7,696 nt of DNA from positions 1-7,696 of the forward strand of contig JAFADM010000193.1 in assembly GCA_023424865.1 (NCBI GenBank), given 5' to 3'. Position 1 is the first letter of the stretch; each line of letters opens with the position of its first letter. The translations under genes were made by a program, and so were the position numbers. The notes under the pieces were generated by a model, which had not been told where the DNA came from, did not search any database, and saw only the letters and a list, made by a program, of their open reading frames with translations. Positions 6,405 to 7,696 of this stretch are shown piece by piece. This stretch comes from Bacillota bacterium. Lineage in GTDB: Bacteria; Bacillota_A; Clostridia; DSM-8532.

Positions 6405-7533
6405 AGGACTTTCACGCTCAGAAATAAGGATTATGTCTGTTGAATGTGAGAAAAAAGGCGGTATTAACCTGTCCCAGGGAGTATGCGATATGCCCCTTCC
6501 CGATTTGCTGGCCCGGGAAGCCAAGGGGGCCATTGATGCGGGAGAAAATCACTATACCCGTTTTGACGGTCTGGAGGAGCTCCGCCATGGTGTGGCACGA
6601 AAGCTTCTTCATTATAATAAAATCAAGAGGGATCCCGAAAAGGAAATTATTGTAACCGCGGGCTCCACCGGTGCTTTTTACTGTGCCTGTCTGGCTCTTT
6701 TAAATCCGGGGGACGAGGTTATTCTCTTCGAGCCTTACTATGGGTATCATGAATACACCCTGCTGGCACTGGATCTTGTTCCCGTGTTTGTGCGGCTTAA
6801 TCCGCCAAACTGGAGCTTTGACCCGGAGGAGCTGGAGCAAAAAATAAGCTCCCGCACCCGGGGCATTATGATTAATACGCCTGCCAATCCTTCAGGCAAG
6901 GTGTTCAGCCAAAAAGAGCTGGAGCTTCTTTTGGAGCTGGGGAGGCGGCATAACCTTTACCTGTTCACAGACGAAATTTATGAGTACATGGTATACGACG
7001 GCAAGTCCCATATAAGCCCCGGTGCTTTGGAAACAGAGGAAGACCGGGTGATTACCGTGTCCGGCTATTCCAAAACCTTCAGCATTACGGGCTGGCGTAT
7101 CGGCTATTGCGCTTGTCGTGAGGAGCTGGCCGTACCCATTGGCTGCGCAAGCGATCTGGTGTATGTTTGCGCTCCGTCGCCGCTGCAGCTTGGTGTGGCC
7201 AATGCCATCGGAAGATTGCCGGACAGCTATTATGAGGGTCTTTGCCAAAGCTATGAGAAAAAAAGAAACAGAGTGTGTGAAGCGCTGGAAGAGGCCGGTC
7301 TTTCACCCTATATCCCTCAGGGAGCCTATTATGTGCTTTTCAATACGGAAAGGCTTAAAGGCGATACGGCAAAGGAGAAGGCCATGCAGCTTCTGGATAA
7401 GACCGGTGTGGCCGTTGTGCCGGGCTCTGCCTTTTACAGCGGGCAGGGAGGGGAAAACCTGGCACGGCTGTGTTTTGCCAAGGAGGATGGAATTCTCGAG
7501 GAGGCCTGTGAGCGTTTTATGAAGCTAAAGTGA
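6376..7533 (+). CDS. Class I/II PLP-dependent aminotransferase (AspC/kynurenine-aminotransferase-like)
   Basis: This is a 385-residue fold-type I PLP enzyme, normal in length for aminotransferases of the AspC/PatA/methionine-aminotransferase group. In order it shows INLSQGVCDMPLP near the N-terminus, NHYTRFDGLEELR, the PLP-contact AGSTGAF, NTPANPSGK (167-175, cofactor and carboxylate contact N171), DEIYEY with D199 and Y202, the Schiff-base lysine K233 in SGYSKTFSITGWRIGY with R241 for the phosphate, and R364 in NLARLCFA, the usual anchor of a substrate alpha-carboxylate. The set is complete, so the enzyme should be active. Family substrates are amino acids and 2-oxo acids. In this operon it might aminate a keto group on the branched sugar, or work on an amino or keto acid linked to the pathway; the sequence does not say which. 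It overlaps the ThDP-GNAT gene by 29 bases and is followed 32 bases later by a DegT-type gene. Confidence 0.92.
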   Translation: MEFIPGSRIKGLSRSEIRIMSVECEKKGGINLSQGVCDMPLPDLLAREAKGAIDAGENHYTRFDGLEELRHGVARKLLHYNKIKRDPEKEIIVTAGSTGAFYCACLALLNPGDEVILFEPYYGYHEYTLLALDLVPVFVRLNPPNWSFDPEELEQKISSRTRGIMINTPANPSGKVFSQKELELLLELGRRHNLYLFTDEIYEYMVYDGKSHISPGALETEEDRVITVSGYSKTFSITGWRIGYCACREELAVPIGCASDLVYVCAPSPLQLGVANAIGRLPDSYYEGLCQSYEKKRNRVCEALEEAGLSPYIPQGAYYVLFNTERLKGDTAKEKAMQLLDKTGVAVVPGSAFYSGQGGENLARLCFAKEDGILEEACERFMKLK

Positions 7534-7547
7534 AATAACTCCATTTG

Positions 7548-7553
7548 AAAGGA
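7548..7553 (+). promoter_or_regulatory. Ribosome binding site ahead of the DegT-type gene
   Basis: AAAGGA lies 12 bases before the ATG at 7566, longer than usual, but seven bases before an ATG at 7561 that is followed at once by CCA TGA. The spacing therefore fits a three-codon frame (ATG CCA TGA) better than the real gene. Confidence 0.5.
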
Positions 7554-7565
7554 TTGGAATATGCC

Positions 7566-7696
7566 ATGAATAAAAAGATCAGCTTTGCCGGGCCGTCCAT
7601 TACGGAAAAGGAAGTTTCCAATGTTCTGGATGCCGTTAAAAACGGCTGGTATGAGAACTATGACGGTTATGTCAGAAAACTGGAAAGTGCTTTTTC
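7566..7696 (+). CDS. DegT/DnrJ/EryC1/StrS-family PLP enzyme, N-terminal fragment (runs off window)
   Basis: Only the first 43 codons are visible. KISFAGPSITEKEV followed by VLDAVKNGWYENYDGYV and KLESAF matches the opening of sugar aminotransferases of this family, in which a short strand, a glycine-proline turn, and a helix ending in a GW motif lead to the FE/LE..FA segment. Members usually transfer an amino group from glutamate to a keto-sugar nucleotide; a subgroup (RfbH/ColD) instead dehydrates C3 or deaminates. The start is short and lacks the long N-terminal extension of enterobacterial RfbH, which favours an ordinary sugar aminotransferase. The catalytic lysine region is outside the window, so this cannot be settled. 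The likely substrate is the CDP-keto-sugar made by the upstream genes. The start is ATG 7566; no other in-frame start has a better site. Confidence 0.85.
   Translation, partial: MNKKISFAGPSITEKEVSNVLDAVKNGWYENYDGYVRKLESAF

Noticed and set aside
1..7696. CRISPR array, tRNA, rRNA, insertion sequence or attachment site
   Set aside because: No regularly spaced repeats, cloverleaf, transposase frame or flanking direct repeats were seen on reading either strand.

Overview
The window reads as bacterial chromosomal DNA, most likely from a low-to-mid GC Firmicute of the class Clostridia. This is inferred from strong AGGAG-type ribosome binding sites, tight overlapping genes, base composition that looks close to half GC (judged by eye, not counted) and the protein families present. 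No species can be named from the sequence alone.

Layout. At the left edge is the 3' end of a forward gene that resembles the ligand-binding part of a TetR-type regulator. It converges on a reverse-strand gene (500-1777) encoding a GNAT acetyltransferase fused to a GyrI-like ligand-binding domain. The 176-base gap between them holds three stacked inverted repeats, the last a convincing bidirectional terminator. A 282-base divergent gap (1778-2059) then leads into a forward operon that runs off the right edge.

The operon is a nucleotide-sugar pathway. Its genes are glucose-1-phosphate cytidylyltransferase (rfbF), CDP-glucose 4,6-dehydratase (rfbG), a thiamine-diphosphate enzyme of the acetolactate synthase/YerE type fused to a GNAT acetyltransferase, a class I PLP aminotransferase, and the first 43 codons of a DegT/DnrJ/EryC1/StrS-family sugar aminotransferase. 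The first four genes overlap each other by 4 to 29 bases and the fifth starts 32 bases after the fourth, so they are very probably co-transcribed and translationally coupled.

How the genes may work together. RfbF and RfbG make CDP-4-keto-6-deoxy-D-glucose, which is well established for these families. In the Yersinia yersiniose pathway a YerE-type ThDP enzyme decarboxylates pyruvate and adds the two-carbon unit to the keto carbon of a CDP-deoxyhexulose. Here the same kind of enzyme carries its own acetyltransferase and is followed by two different PLP enzymes. The inference is a CDP-linked, two-carbon-branched and aminated, probably N-acetylated, deoxysugar for a surface glycan. That assembly is the most novel aspect of the window. 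The product is not proven by the sequence, and the rest of the operon is out of view.
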